Assembly: GCA_964030475.1 (NCBI GenBank)
Contig: CAXIPT010000005.1
Location: forward strand, 4,072,650 to 4,136,649
Source of the DNA: Tethya wilhelma
Taxonomy: Eukaryota > Porifera > Demospongiae > Tethyida > Tethyidae
DNA: 64,000 nucleotides
Direction: 5' to 3'
Shown: positions 30,956-40,700 of the stretch, piece after piece
How the letters are laid out: every line of letters starts with the position of its first letter
Position numbering within the stretch: position 1 is the first letter of the stretch
Program-made: the position numbers and the translations under genes
Notes under the pieces: generated by a model
The model's database searches: none
Seen by the model: the letters and a program-made list of their open reading frames with translations, nothing else
What the model was told of the DNA's origin: nothing

Positions 30956-32138
30956 CATTGATACTAAAGCTGGGCTGGTAAATGGTGCCATTGGTACAGT
31001 AACAAAAGTGTCCACAAACTCAGTGTCTGTCAAATTTGATAGAATTGATAGAGTGTACGATGTTGAGAGGGTGAAAAGTAGGTTTATGGTCATGAACAAG
31101 TTCTTTGTGTTCAGAAAGCAGTTTCCCCTCATTTTGGCATATGCTATTACTATTCACAAATGTCAAGGCCTGTCTTTAGAATGTGCCATAGTGGACCTCT
31201 CTGAGGATGTTTTCAGTCCTGGAATGGCATATGTAGCATTGTCACGGGTTAAATCCTTGACAGGCCTCTATCTCTCAGCATTCCACCCCAGTTCCATCAG
31301 TGTTAGTGAGCAGGGCATCCGTGAAGTGAACAGGCTGAGAGAAAAGTTTAGAAACGATCTACCACAGTACCCCATACCACCCCAGTCTAAATGTGGTAGA
31401 AAGCGTAAACTGGAAATCAATGCTCATAGCATGGTCCTAGCATCAAAGGCTAGAAAAATTGTAAAGTTGGCCACTGATCAGATAGCTGGTAGGAAGCGTA
31501 ACTGCCCAGACTCTCATCAAAACAGTGACTGTAAGAGAGTTTGCACTAGTGAAGATTACGAGCCCAACAGACTAGGTGTGTGGCCATTCAGTTACAACCC
31601 AGTCAGTGTTGACTGGCAGCGTAGTGTGTGTGCCCAACTGGGGTTAACATTTAGGCATGCAAATGCTGTCTCACCAGGTGGTCCAAATGTTGCTTTGAGA
31701 CGCCCGAACACTAGAACCCTAGTGAACACCAGAGGGGATGGAAATTGTTTGTTTAGGGCATTTTCGTATGTCATTACTGGGTCACACACCCAGCATGGTG
31801 AAATACGAAATGCAATAGTCAGCCATATGGAAGCAAATGACGATTTTTTCATGACCAGTCAGTACGTCGGTATTAATGTCAACTATAGTGATGTGCATGA
31901 GTATCTTGCTGACACTAATATGGGGAGTGATGGTGAATGGGGCACATCTGTAGAAATATTTGCACTGGCTCATTTGCTCAACACACGCATCTATTCATAC
32001 GGTAGGCAAAGTGCCACATGGCAGCTACACTCTCCTAGCCATGTGGACCCCTCACTACAGTCGTGTGATACTGATTGTGCCATGTTCATTTACCATACTG
32101 GCAATCATTTCAAAGTAGTTCGAGGAATTGTATCATAA
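30930..32138 (+). CDS. Pif1-like helicase C-terminus fused to OTU cysteine protease
   Basis: An open frame reaching back to 30885, but homology begins at about 30930 (CPIRRNIDTKAGLVNGAIG). It carries the last helicase motifs of Pif1/RecD-type enzymes (AYAITIHKCQGLSLECAIVD, MAYVALSRVKSLTGL). After a basic linker comes an OTU domain with the catalytic Asp-Gly-Asn-Cys (GDGNCLFRAFSY) and the C-terminal His (GNHFKVV). Pif1 plus OTU at the end of one polypeptide is characteristic of Helentron/Helitron2-type elements. Upstream Walker motifs are missing, so the helicase is dead. The OTU domain looks intact. Confidence 0.82.
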   Translation, partial: RMCCPIRRNIDTKAGLVNGAIGTVTKVSTNSVSVKFDRIDRVYDVERVKSRFMVMNKFFVFRKQFPLILAYAITIHKCQGLSLECAIVDLSEDVFSPGMAYVALSRVKSLTGLYLSAFHPSSISVSEQGIREVNRLREKFRNDLPQYPIPPQSKCGRKRKLEINAHSMVLASKARKIVKLATDQIAGRKRNCPDSHQNSDCKRVCTSEDYEPNRLGVWPFSYNPVSVDWQRSVCAQLGLTFRHANAVSPGGPNVALRRPNTRTLVNTRGDGNCLFRAFSYVITGSHTQHGEIRNAIVSHMEANDDFFMTSQYVGINVNYSDVHEYLADTNMGSDGEWGTSVEIFALAHLLNTRIYSYGRQSATWQLHSPSHVDPSLQSCDTDCAMFIYHTGNHFKVVRGIVS

Positions 32139-32525
32139 ATGCAAGAACTACCAATATGTAACCACCAGCTAGTGGCTGCTGTGCATTATATAGGGGAGGA
32201 AAGGGGAGGAATGTGATGCACATGCAATTTATGCTGATTGGTAATTTATGCTTTCTGTCCACTCATGTCACTAGTTCTATTTGAGCACTCAGACATTACT
32301 GAAGCCCTCCCCACTTATTACATGTATGTTTATATCACATTGGGTTGAGTGGCACTCTCCGCACAATCATTCTTTGCGGATTGAGTTTGCTCTCCGCACA
32401 TTAATAAGAAGTAATAATTCTTTGCGGATTGAGCTATGTGCTCACTAGTGACAATTATTAAGTGCACGTACAAAGAGATGTCCGTGTCTCTTATTTAATT
32501 TTTTGTGCATAATGAGTGGAGCCAA

Positions 32526-32560
32526 CTGATGAGTCCTGCCACTATAAAAAAAGGACGAAA
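32526..32560 (+). ncRNA. Hammerhead-ribozyme-like core
   Basis: The sequence has CTGATGA, a 4-bp stem II (GTCC/GGAC) with an A-rich loop, then GAAA, so both invariant core strands are in the right places. A weak stem III with G-U pairs could form between ATGTC after the core and GATGT followed by C near 32485-32492. I could not find a convincing stem I. It is therefore an incomplete or decayed hammerhead, or chance. It lies in the composite insertion, 390 bp past the OTU ORF. Confidence 0.35.
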
Positions 32561-32812
32561 TGTCAGTTGTGCAACATGTGTTGTACTATATAGGTTGTTA
32601 ACATACATGTGTATGATGTAATTGTGGTAAAATTGTACTCTGTATAAAATGATATCATTGACTTTTGATAGTGATAATTATACAAAAATGCTGAGATTTC
32701 TGTGAGTTCTGTGTTTGTGATACCGTCCTATCTACTTAATAAACATTTTGTAATAATTCTCCGAGTTGCTTTGATGGCAAAGGGGTACTAATGTGTGTGA
32801 ACATTGTACTTA

Positions 32813-32920
32813 ACTGATTTTTGTGATCATGATGGTTTATGTGATGTTTGTGAATTAAGATTGTTTCTTAATAACTGATTTTTGTGATCATGATGGTTTA
32901 TGTGATGTTTGTGATCCCAA
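32813..32920 (+). repeat. Short tandem duplication in the insertion
   Basis: About 42 bp (TAACTGATTTTTGTGATCAT continuing GATGGTTTATGTGATG) occur twice, starting near 32813 and 32872, separated by a 17-bp spacer. A single related phrase occurs near 14050. No coding role seen. Confidence 0.7.
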
Positions 32921-33284
32921 AGTTAAATTAACTGTCAATGCTCCAGATGACTGTCCTCCCATGCAGTTCAGATTAAGGGGTCTATTAAATAATCCAGCAG
33001 CTGAAAATCGAAGATGAAACTGTATGGACTATCTCAATTCAGGTCTACTTATGGATGATCTGCAACAGGCATGCAGCATTTCATTAACAAGTAAATTGAT
33101 GGGTGGTGTTCTTTACCATGAAGACCCCTCCAATTTTGGCCAATGGTGCATCGTTAACTGAGCTGAAGCAACTGCATGTCCTGAACTGAAGCTCATGCAT
33201 GGTGTGCAGGCCACTTTTCTGAAATAGGGCTATACAAGTCTCTATCACCTCTGGTGGTAACAAATATATACATTGTGTATGGGT

Positions 33285-33830
33285 TATCTGAAAAAATGGG
33301 TGGAAGATTTAATTCCCTATTCCTGACTGGACCGCTACTACCATTGCCAATCTCCTCGTGGGAATATTATCTGCCGTCATGGTGTGCCTAAGGAACTGTT
33401 ATCGGATAGAGAAGCCAACTTTCTTTTCAACATGATTACTGAACTATGCTCCCTCCTGGGAATCAGGAAGATCAACACACACAAGTGGGTACCACCCCCA
33501 AACCAAGGGGCTTGTGGAACCATTCAACTCCACCCTACAGAATACTGTGACACTTGCTAAAGCATCTCAACAAAACCTGACTGACTGGAAATCCGCCAAA
33601 GAAAGTTCATGTTTTTGCTCTATGGTAGAGACCCAAGATTACCTATATGTATACAGAAACAAGTATTTAGAGCAAATTAACAGTGACTCCCTCCTGGTTG
33701 ATTTGGGCACAGACCTATTGGTTACACTCAAGAAAGCACAGAAACTCACTTTGCACAGGCTCAAGAAAAACATTTCGACTGTCAGACTGTTAACCCTGAG
33801 TACAAGTATTGTATTGCCGATCAAGTTATG
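33285..33830 (+). pseudogene. Ty3/gypsy integrase remnant
   Basis: After allowing frameshifts the frames read integrase-core phrases: FPIPDWTA-like, then CRHGVPKELLSDREANFL containing the second catalytic Asp region, SLLGIRKI, a decayed HPQT-like segment, and GLVEPFNSTLQ with the third acidic residue. No LTRs, protease or reverse transcriptase are visible. It is a degenerate fragment inside the 7.3-kb insertion. Confidence 0.68.
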
Positions 33831-34604
33831 ATATTTATCAAATTATGCCAAATGAAAAGACTGAGAAAGATCACAAGTTGGCATGGTCGTACCATAACCC
33901 CTATCTGAAGTTCAGCTGATTGACTCAATTCCATGCCAACATAATTATGTTTGTTGCTTATGAAAATGTTATCTGGAACAATCTGATCGATGCATGTTAA
34001 CTTGGCCGATGTAACAATTAAGATCACCTCAAGAAAGAGAAAGCTTTGCAAGATTATGAAACCAGTGATAACAAAATCTTTCTTCTCCTTGTAGTCCTGT
34101 CACAAGATCAATGAGCACAAGACAACAGAAATAATAATTGACACTTGATTTCTGCTCCTTATCTATTGTGTATTATGGATTTGGTTAATGTCCACAAGCG
34201 TGTTTTGTTGCTAAAAATAAACATAATGACATTTTGTGACGTATTTTGTTGATACTCAGGTACCACGTTTGGGAACGTTTGCGTACTATACCCCGTGTAT
34301 TGTGCATTTTGCATTCAGTACTTGCGTAATAGTACTACGTGGTCAGCTGTTATTACAAGCCTAAGTAGCTCGCGCGTTATGCGCACTTAAAACTGTAAGG
34401 TTTCTGTTTACAACCAGTTGTGCAACTGCTCTATTATAGGTTGTATATGCATTAGATACATGTGTATGATGTGATGTAGTAAAATTATACTGTGCATGGA
34501 TGTATAACTTTTCCTTCAAATGCTTTTTGTTGCCATTATACTCAACCATTTTGTCGAAAGTAAAATAGTATCTCATTCCTAAACTGTAAGTGTTCAAAAA
34601 AGTG

Positions 34605-35104
34605 AATGAACAAGTATAATAAAAATTTATAAAAATTAATGAGTGTAGGAATGGGCAGTGCCATAAAAAGTAATGAAACAAGGAATGTCACAATTTCGGC
34701 ACTATCGGCACATGACTACTTCATTTTTTTATGCCCAATTTTAGTCTTCCAATGAAGTTGGCTATACCAAGTTGTCAAAATATTATGCATTACAATATGC
34801 ATTATGATTTGAAGTATGAATCAGATCCACTTCAGTTTCAGTGTCCATTGTATACTCAATAATAATATTATCAGTTGCAGCTCAATGACTGAGTTGACTC
34901 TAAGCCACTATATACGTAATCGTAAATAAGAATGGTCCAAATCCAAGGCAATTGCAACACTTGGCAACAAGAAAAAATTCAAAAGAAAAAAATGAAGTAG
35001 TCATGTGCCGATAGTGCCGAAATTGTGACATTCCTTGTTTCATTACTTTTTATGGCACTGCCCATTCCTACACTCATTAATTTTTATAAATTTTTATTAT
35101 ACTT
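34605..35104. mobile_element. Long-TIR hairpin element at the 3' end of the insertion
   Basis: Arms of about 130 bp: the left starts ACAAGTATAATAAAAATTTA and includes GAGTGTAGGAATGGGCAGTG. The right ends TAAATTTTTATTATACTTGT at 35105. Same family as 22655-23130. Its right end touches the resumed coding sequence of the membrane gene. Confidence 0.8.
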
Positions 35105-37537
35105 GTGAATAATGAAGTCACTGGGGTTGGAGAATTTACACTGGACGATTGCACCGTGGATGGTCAGGGTCATAATGGAACTGGACTGGAACTGAATGAG
35201 GTGACTAATGCCAACATCACAAGGAGTTCTCTCTCCTCCAACACTGGCAAGACCAGTCTCGCTGTAAGCAATAACCAAATGTATCAAATTCAATTAGGGG
35301 GAGCAATTGTTGTTACCAACAGCACATTGCGTGTTTCCAATAGTACTTTTCAAGATAATCTGTTGAGTGGACCTAAAAGCCTTGGTGGGGCATTATATGC
35401 CAAGTTTAGTACCATCACCATAGTCAACAGTAGGGTCACTAACAACACACTGAGTGGATGGGGTGGAGCAGTGTATGCCCGTGATAGTTCAGTCACCATA
35501 GTCAACAGTAAGGTCACTAACAACACAGTGACTGGATTTGGTGGGGCAGTGTACACTCTTGATAGTTCAATCAACATCGCTGGTAGTACACTCACTGGTA
35601 ACAGTGTGAGAGGACGGGAGGGATCTGGTGGTGCCATATTTGCTTTGTACAGCCCTATTATCACCATCAGCAATAGCACCATCAGTAGTAATACTGTGAC
35701 TGGATACCATGGAAAGGGAGGAGCAGTGTCTGTTGGCTCAACTAGCCTTACCACTATAGTCAACAGTACACTCAACAACAATACTGCCACTACATACGGT
35801 GGGGCTGTATATGTGCACTCAGGCTCAGTTATTATTCAAAGCAGTACTCTTACGAGCAACACTGTGACTGAAAAGGGTGGTGCAGTGTATGCTCTCTTCA
35901 GTCAAAATGTTACCATAGAAGGAAGTACATTCAACAACAACCGTGCAATAGGGGATTATGGAAGTGGTGCGGCAATTGGGCTTTACTACCCCAAACATAC
36001 GAGCTACAATAGTATAGTGGGCTGTACTTTCAGTGGCAATGCTGTGACTGGACTCAATGGTTATGGTGGGGCCGTGCTGATCATGAATGTAGTACCAACA
36101 CCACTATCAGTACATAACAGTACGTTCAGTAACAATCATGGTTCAGTATTCCATTTAAAATCAGTGATATTCAACAGCAGTGGGTTTCTCGACATCCACA
36201 ACAACAGTATGGTAAACAATGGAGTACTGTATGCAATAAAGAGTGCTCTGTATTTCTACGGCAATACCAGCATATCTAACAACCACGGGTCATTGTTTGC
36301 CTACTTCTGTAACTTAACATTCATGGGACCCTATACCCAAATTGCAAACAATACAATTACAAGGAATTCATCTGAAGAAGGAGGAGCACTAACTATTTTT
36401 CAGAGTGAGATTACTTTGATTGGTAGGGTCAACCTCTTGAACAACAAAGCAGTACAAGGTGGGGCTATTGCAGCTACTCAGAGCAAATTCAACATTTACG
36501 GTGACATTTTAATACAACACAACACAGCATCTGTTTCAGGTGGAGGCATCTATGCCTACCAGAGTGAACTCAATATCAAGAAACACATCAACATTAGCAG
36601 GAACACTGCTAGCACCAGAGGTGGAGGGGTTCATGCCATCAGTTCAACACTAAAGCTAACAAGCAGGTCAAAAATGCACATTATTGGCAACCACGCTAGG
36701 AAAGGAGGTGGAATAAGTTTAGAGGAGAACGCCAAAATATACCTGCTAAAAAGTGAAACTGAATGTGTTGTTAGTGATCACGTTTGCATATCGAGCCCAT
36801 CGCTATGGATCACACTATCTTTGAACAGTAACACTGCAGACTATGGAGGAGCTGTGCATGTTGCTGACGATACAACTCCAGCTACTTGCCATGCCACTCC
36901 TTTCAGCAACAGGACAACCATCTACAGCGAGTGCTTCATTCAGGGGATAAGTCTCTATCAATCCACCACGAGTAATTCCAATGGCAACTCTAACTACAAC
37001 ATACTCAACACATACTTTGCCAACAATTCAGTTGCAAAAGCTGGAGATGTGCTTTATGGTGGGCTACTGGATAGGTGTGGAGTAAGTCCTTTTGCCGAAA
37101 TTTTTCTCAAGTACAATTTAAATCTACTTAGTGCAGAATCATACATCCTCAACATTACTGACCTTAGAGAACAACAGTTCTCCACAAACAAAGTAATATC
37201 ATCCAAAGCAGTTCGTGTTTGTTTCTGTAAAGAAAACCAACCAGATTGTAGTTACCATCCTCAGCCAAGCTACGCAAAGAAGGGAGAAACATTTACAGTG
37301 TCTCTTGTTGCTGTGGACCACATCAACAACTCTATAGCAAACAGCACAATACATGCATCAGTGTCACTAGAAGCAGAACTGGGTGAGGGCCAGTCTATTC
37401 AAAGGACCAGCAGAGATGGTAGTTGTACCAATCTATCCTATAGCATTCTCTCTCCACGTGACTCAGAGAAGCTTCACCTCTATGTCAGTGGCCCATGCAT
37501 GAATGCTGGAGTATATCAACAGCAAACCTCACGGTGA
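35105..37537 (+). CDS. Beta-helix (Pmp-like) extracellular domain of membrane protein
   Basis: The frame is open from the transposon junction for about 810 residues and has no natural start here; its N-terminus is at 27422. Residues up to about 520 are tandem right-handed beta-helix repeats with GGAVYA, STLTxN and NNTVTG phrases, like bacterial Pmp and many marine invertebrate proteins. A Cys-bearing segment (CVVSDHVC; CHATPFSNRT) and a beta-rich part follow, with many N-glycosylation sites. It is extracellular and may bind ligands or carbohydrates. The frame ends 12 residues after a 2-bp TA gain at about 37513-37516; the paralogous pseudogene lacks these two bases. Confidence 0.85.
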   Translation: MNNEVTGVGEFTLDDCTVDGQGHNGTGLELNEVTNANITRSSLSSNTGKTSLAVSNNQMYQIQLGGAIVVTNSTLRVSNSTFQDNLLSGPKSLGGALYAKFSTITIVNSRVTNNTLSGWGGAVYARDSSVTIVNSKVTNNTVTGFGGAVYTLDSSINIAGSTLTGNSVRGREGSGGAIFALYSPIITISNSTISSNTVTGYHGKGGAVSVGSTSLTTIVNSTLNNNTATTYGGAVYVHSGSVIIQSSTLTSNTVTEKGGAVYALFSQNVTIEGSTFNNNRAIGDYGSGAAIGLYYPKHTSYNSIVGCTFSGNAVTGLNGYGGAVLIMNVVPTPLSVHNSTFSNNHGSVFHLKSVIFNSSGFLDIHNNSMVNNGVLYAIKSALYFYGNTSISNNHGSLFAYFCNLTFMGPYTQIANNTITRNSSEEGGALTIFQSEITLIGRVNLLNNKAVQGGAIAATQSKFNIYGDILIQHNTASVSGGGIYAYQSELNIKKHINISRNTASTRGGGVHAISSTLKLTSRSKMHIIGNHARKGGGISLEENAKIYLLKSETECVVSDHVCISSPSLWITLSLNSNTADYGGAVHVADDTTPATCHATPFSNRTTIYSECFIQGISLYQSTTSNSNGNSNYNILNTYFANNSVAKAGDVLYGGLLDRCGVSPFAEIFLKYNLNLLSAESYILNITDLREQQFSTNKVISSKAVRVCFCKENQPDCSYHPQPSYAKKGETFTVSLVAVDHINNSIANSTIHASVSLEAELGEGQSIQRTSRDGSCTNLSYSILSPRDSEKLHLYVSGPCMNAGVYQQQTSR

Positions 37538-39408
37538 ACATTGAGTCTTGTCCAATTGGGTTCAGAGAAGAGGCTCACCATTGTAAATGTGACCCAATTC
37601 TATACCCAAAATATATATCTAACTGCTCAGTTGATAGAGAAACAGTTCAGAGAAAGGACAATACTTGGTTTGCCTATGTGAACACTACAGAACACCAAGG
37701 CTATATTCTACATCAGTACTGCCCATTTGACTACTGTCGTTCACCTACAGAAAATATCTCCATCAATCTAAACATTGAGAATGGTGCCAATGGATTGTGT
37801 GCTAATAATCGTTCAGGTAAGCTGTGTGGATCATGCAAGGATGGTCTCGGTCTCTCTCTTGGTAGCTCACACTGCAGACCATGCTCAAACAGCTGGCTAC
37901 CACTACTCATTGCCTTTGCTATAGCTGGTGTAGCACTAGTCGCTTTCATCTTCAAGTTGAACTTTACAGTAGCTGAGGGAACTTTCAATGGCCTCATCAT
38001 GTATGCCAATATCTTTGTCACAAACCGTACCATATTCTTTCCAAATGATAAAACAAAGATATTAACCATTTTCCTAGCATGGCTTAATTTAGACTTTGGA
38101 ATTGAGACCTGCTTCTATGATGGTATGGATGGCTATGCCAAAACCTGGTTACAACTTGCATTTCCACTCTACGTCATTTCTCTAGTCGTTGCAATTATCA
38201 TCATTAGTGACTATTCCACCAAGTTTGCAAACCTCTTCGTAAGAAAGAACCCCATACAAACACTGGCCACTCTGATTCTACTCTCCTACACAAAGCTCCT
38301 TCGTACAATAATTGCATCATTCTCCTTCACAATACTGCACTACTCTGATGGCTCACGTGAAGTGGTGTGGCTGGTTGATGCCAACATCCCATACCTCGGT
38401 GCAAAACACATTCCACTTTTCATCACAGCCATTATCGTTGTCCTACTTGGATTAGCATACACATTTGTACTACTGACCTGGCAGTGGTTAACAAAGTACG
38501 TAAGTAACACTAAATTTATTTCCTTCATGGATGCCTATCACAACCCATACAATCCACACCATCGCTACTGGATTGGACTGCTATTACTAATTCGAGCCCT
38601 CTTGTATGTAATCTCATCAGTGAATGTTCTTGGAGACCCTCGTATCAACCTCCTCTGCATTGTATTGACTATGGTTTCCCTAGAATTGTTTCAGCACAAA
38701 GTCGTGACAGCATACTCGGGCAAAATACACAAAAGGAGAGTCACTGAACTGTTTGAGAGAGTCTGCTTCTTCAACCTCACAATCTTGGCCGCTGTCACCC
38801 TTTTCACCACACCCTATGGTGACAACCATAACCAGAATATAGTTGCTTACATTTCAACTTGCATTGCTTTTGTAACATTCCTAGCTATCCTGGTATACCA
38901 TACATATTGGTATGTTCTTAAAGAGAGATTCAACAAAATGACTCATAGATCACGAGGACGAGGTCACGACCAATTACCAGTTGTCTCAGTGCCAGTACCA
39001 GTTAGTAAAATAGATGAGATATTTGAGGATGCAGACAGTACATTTGCAGTTGAAGTACCAGAGCCTATAGATTCTGATGATGAAGACACTGAACTAAAGC
39101 CATTCGTTAGTGACAATGGTCAGCCTATGAACACAGACACAGAGCAATCTGTTTCAACAGACAAAGAGAACAATAGTACATCAGAGCATCTGAACATAGT
39201 CCAGACTACATGCTCCCAGACTATGGTCAATGACTCTACAGACTCAACCAAAGTACACACTGAACCCAACAGCAGCAGTGAGCCCATTGGGCCTCCCACC
39301 CTAGGGTTGGGAGATCAACCAGTTACCCTTCAACCAACACAACAGGAAGAAGAGGAGGACTATGAACCAGCAAATGAGTGCACCCCTTTACTGCCACAAG
39401 ATAATTAA
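37515..39408 (+). CDS. C-terminal multi-pass membrane part of the same protein
   Basis: This continues the preceding frame after the 2-bp shift. It begins with CPIGFREEAHHCKC and an EGF-like cysteine set ending CKDGLGLSLGSSHCRPC. About eight hydrophobic helices follow, starting at WLPLLIAFAIAGVALV and including VVAIIIISDY and LLLIRALLYVISS. The 120-residue cytoplasmic tail is acidic, rich in Ser/Pro and ends with ECTPLLPQDN, an acidic dileucine-like sorting signal. The overall plan (signal peptide, beta-helix, Cys-rich, multi-pass, tail) suggests an adhesion-receptor-like surface protein. Function unknown. Confidence 0.85.
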
Positions 39409-39741
39409 TAATGTACACAATGTCATGTAAAAGTTTTATTGTGAATGCCACAATAGTCACATGCAGCTGAGCTGAGATGATAACTACAGCATTTTGACAC
39501 ACACTTTGGAACTCCTACAATCATACAAGCAGGCACAATTCAATAAAGTGGCAACTCAACTGTACACACACTTGGTGATAATATTACACAATAGATATGC
39601 AATTTATATTTTTTGCTATAGTATAATTCTTTCTCGTACATAATTATATATTCTATATACATGTGCTAACTGTAACAATTAATACATGATCTACATGATA
39701 GTATTACAGCACATGTATTGTGCATATGAAAATAAATAAAG

Positions 39742-40603
39742 CTATGCGTATGGTGAGAATTCTACTTTCATACGTATGTCCTGTGCTAGTTGGGCTATCT
39801 TTGACACACCAACAACCTAAAATGAATGTGTATGAGTGTGTGTTTACACAAATCTAATTCAATGTATCTCATAGCATGTTGTTAACCAACATAGGGGAAT
39901 AGCTACAGTCATGTAGGTTGTGGATATTGTAAAGGGTCAACTAATGCCTAAAGCACTCCAAAAAGACGTGACCATGCATCTGATGCCTAAGCGTAGGTAA
40001 ACGAAAAATGATAATGCTCAAGCTAAATCTTGAGGGCAAAAATGAGTTGATCACTATTGTATTAATTACCATTGAAACAGAAAATGCTAATAGAGTCCTA
40101 TCACACACATCAGGCAAATGATGTAACACCACAGACTGCATGGTGGGGCTTGCTCATGCTTACCCCATGCATACATTATACATCCAGTGCAAACGCTCTA
40201 TTCTTACATTGAAACTAAAACAGTGCCAGGAGATAAAAAACAAACTCACAGTTTTAGCAGCACGATCAAAGTCATCAACTGCTATCATACCCAGTCCACT
40301 TGCTTCAATCAGTAGATTGGCCTTCTTTTGGTTGTTTCCTGTGATAGATATGATTTTGAAATAATAATCATAATAAATATAAATATACCACTGGCACGGA
40401 ACAAACAACTCTTAAGTTGCTACTTACCTTGAAGTCTAACTACGATTGGTATTTCGATGTTGCTCTCCTGACCAGCAGCAATGATACCTTTTGCTATTTC
40501 ATCACACTTGATAATCCCACCAAATATATTCACAAAGATGGCATTCACCTGGAGAGATATGTACAAGAACAGTTGGTTACAACGCACACACGCACACACA
40601 CAT

Positions 40604-40700
<97 letters not shown>

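Larger units (their letters stand above)
27777..35104 (+). mobile_element. 7.3-kb composite insertion with Helitron-type coding region
   Basis: The left end matches the CATACG / GTAGGAATGGGCCGA end at 12271 and (inverted) 24454. The right end is a long-TIR hairpin element (34605-35104). Between them lie a tandem-repeat ORF, a Pif1 C-terminus plus OTU ORF, and a Ty3/gypsy integrase remnant. The insert separates two halves of one coding sequence. Whether it is a single transposon with later insertions or several nested ones is not settled. Recurrence of the same two ends at two other loci favours one family with internally deleted derivatives. Confidence 0.65.

Noticed and set aside
35105..37537. 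Bacterial contamination suggested by Pmp-like beta-helix repeats
   Set aside because: The same protein continues into eukaryote-style membrane and tail regions, lies among sponge-type transposons, and has a dead paralogue nearby.
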